NCBI GenBank assembly: GCA_922989275.2 | Contig: OV277869.1 | Location: 42,950,189-43,014,188, forward strand | Direction of reading: 5' to 3' | DNA: 64,000 nucleotides | From: Gari tellinella | Lineage: Eukaryota > Mollusca > Bivalvia > Cardiida > Psammobiidae | Shown: positions 63,427 to 64,000 of the stretch, one piece after another | How positions within the stretch are numbered: the first letter of the stretch is position 1 | Layout: every line of letters starts with the position of its first letter | Notes under the pieces: model-generated | The model's database searches: none | Seen by the model: only the letters and a program-made list of their open reading frames with translations | What the model was told of the DNA's origin: nothing | Made by a program: the position numbers and the translations under genes

Positions 63427-63562
63427 TAATTTTAAAGAGAGGTGACTGCTTAATACAGGACAAAATTAATACAGAGCATTCTGCATGAGGCTGATTAACT
63501 TTTATTATTTCTACAAATACATTGTATGTCATTCTTGAATGGTCTCTTAGTACAGGTTTGAC
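63427..63562 (+). repeat. Family F-like MITE, decayed
   Basis: 'gaggtgactgcttaatacag', 'gacaaaattaatacagagca' and 'cagaggctgat'-like text precede a right end 'agtacaggtttgactgttt' that resembles the F terminus. Confidence 0.5.
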
Positions 63563-63584
63563 TGTTTGCTATTAGTATAACTTG

Positions 63585-63777
63585 CAGGGCTCCAGATAAG
63601 GAGGGTATTTCAAAAACTAAAATCTTTATTTCTGCTTTAAACCCTATGGTGTTACTACTCATTAGAATCATCTCGAAGAGACGATTCTAATGAGTAGTAA
63701 CACCATAGGATTTTATGCTAAAATAAGTGAGAAAATGTTGGATTTGTGCAGTTTACTCCCTCTTATCTGGAGCCCTG
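63585..63777 (+). repeat. Family E MITE, 193 bp
   Basis: CAGGGCTCCAGATAAGGAGG to CTTATCTGGAGCCCTG. The hairpin 'atggtgttactactcattag' pairs perfectly with its inverse except at the apex. The flanks (AACTTG, AGCATA) do not match. Confidence 0.9.
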
Positions 63778-63913
63778 AGCATAAGAAAGGTTATCACATT
63801 AACCCTCATCATGTTGAATTATCATCAACGTCAAATATGTATATCCTGCGAAATTAAGTCAATATTATTTTTATTTTTTAGCTTTTCAAAACAATGAAAG
63901 ATGGAGGATGAGT

Positions 63914-63982
63914 GGCAAACTGTTTGGCTCCAGATCAGAGGCTGCAATAGTGATGTCTGATCTTGGTCCAAGCTATTTGCAA
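63914..63982. repeat. GGCTCC-type hairpin, decayed
   Basis: GGCAAACTGTTTGGCTCC, then 'gatcagaggctgcaatagtg' and an imperfect 'gatcttggtccaagctattt' arm, resemble the family G cassette. TIRs are not seen before the window ends. Confidence 0.55.
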
Positions 63983-64000
63983 ATATTAGCCAAGTCATGC

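Overview
This window looks like intergenic or intronic DNA from an animal, most likely a bivalve mollusc. I found no convincing protein-coding gene, rRNA or functional tRNA. The organism call rests on repeat types: a V-SINE (RUDI-like) with a clean 10-bp target duplication; two elements with mollusc-type ends (GCTCACCT near the 5' end, AGGTGAGC just before the 3' terminal TAA) around tandem cores; minisatellite-cored elements with 'gggagataattcaatattgg' units or 'tgaccttgacctt' units; and very dense short foldback elements. A dreissenid or venerid bivalve is my guess at low confidence, made from memory of similar repeats.

Most of the window is short non-autonomous DNA transposons (MITEs). The commonest is a roughly 250-bp TTAA-bounded element (family A) with about 40 full or partial copies. 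It has termini like TTAACCCATTACCCCATA and a central hairpin of about 70 bp. Other TTAA families (B, C, D, I) share the terminal consensus TTAACYCWTT but carry different bodies and hairpins. TA-bounded families (F, G and single elements at 2271, 53141 and 57413), a 193-bp family with CAGGGCTCCAG ends and 6-bp target duplications (E), and a CAGGGCTGCCA family also with 6-bp duplications (K) are interspersed. Almost all share one plan: unrelated ends around one long central palindrome. The palindromes fall into a few cassettes that recur inside elements with different ends and different target duplications.

Layout: 0.5-5 kb, A and B copies, with an 813-bp inserted element at 1126. 5-14 kb, mixed A-G, I and K families. 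15.5-16.3 kb, two TIR elements, one carrying a tRNA-like promoter. 19.4-20.1 kb, a Tc1-like remnant with a recognisable piece of transposase. 20.5-21.9 kb, an element with a 320-bp tandem core. 23.6-24.9 kb, a TA-bounded element with long TIRs. 25.5-26.9 kb, nested V-SINE and K elements. 28-46 kb, dense A-D copies, many nested. 46.4-49.6 kb, a 3.25-kb element with about 65-bp TIRs that encloses a CpG-rich segment and a 513-bp foldback. 50-56 kb, minisatellite-cored elements, one interrupted by another. 56-64 kb, more MITEs, a trinucleotide tract and a triple nest.

The point most worth following up is the modular hairpin architecture, together with repeated insertion of TTAA elements into TTAA sites inside family A copies, including the apex of its hairpin.
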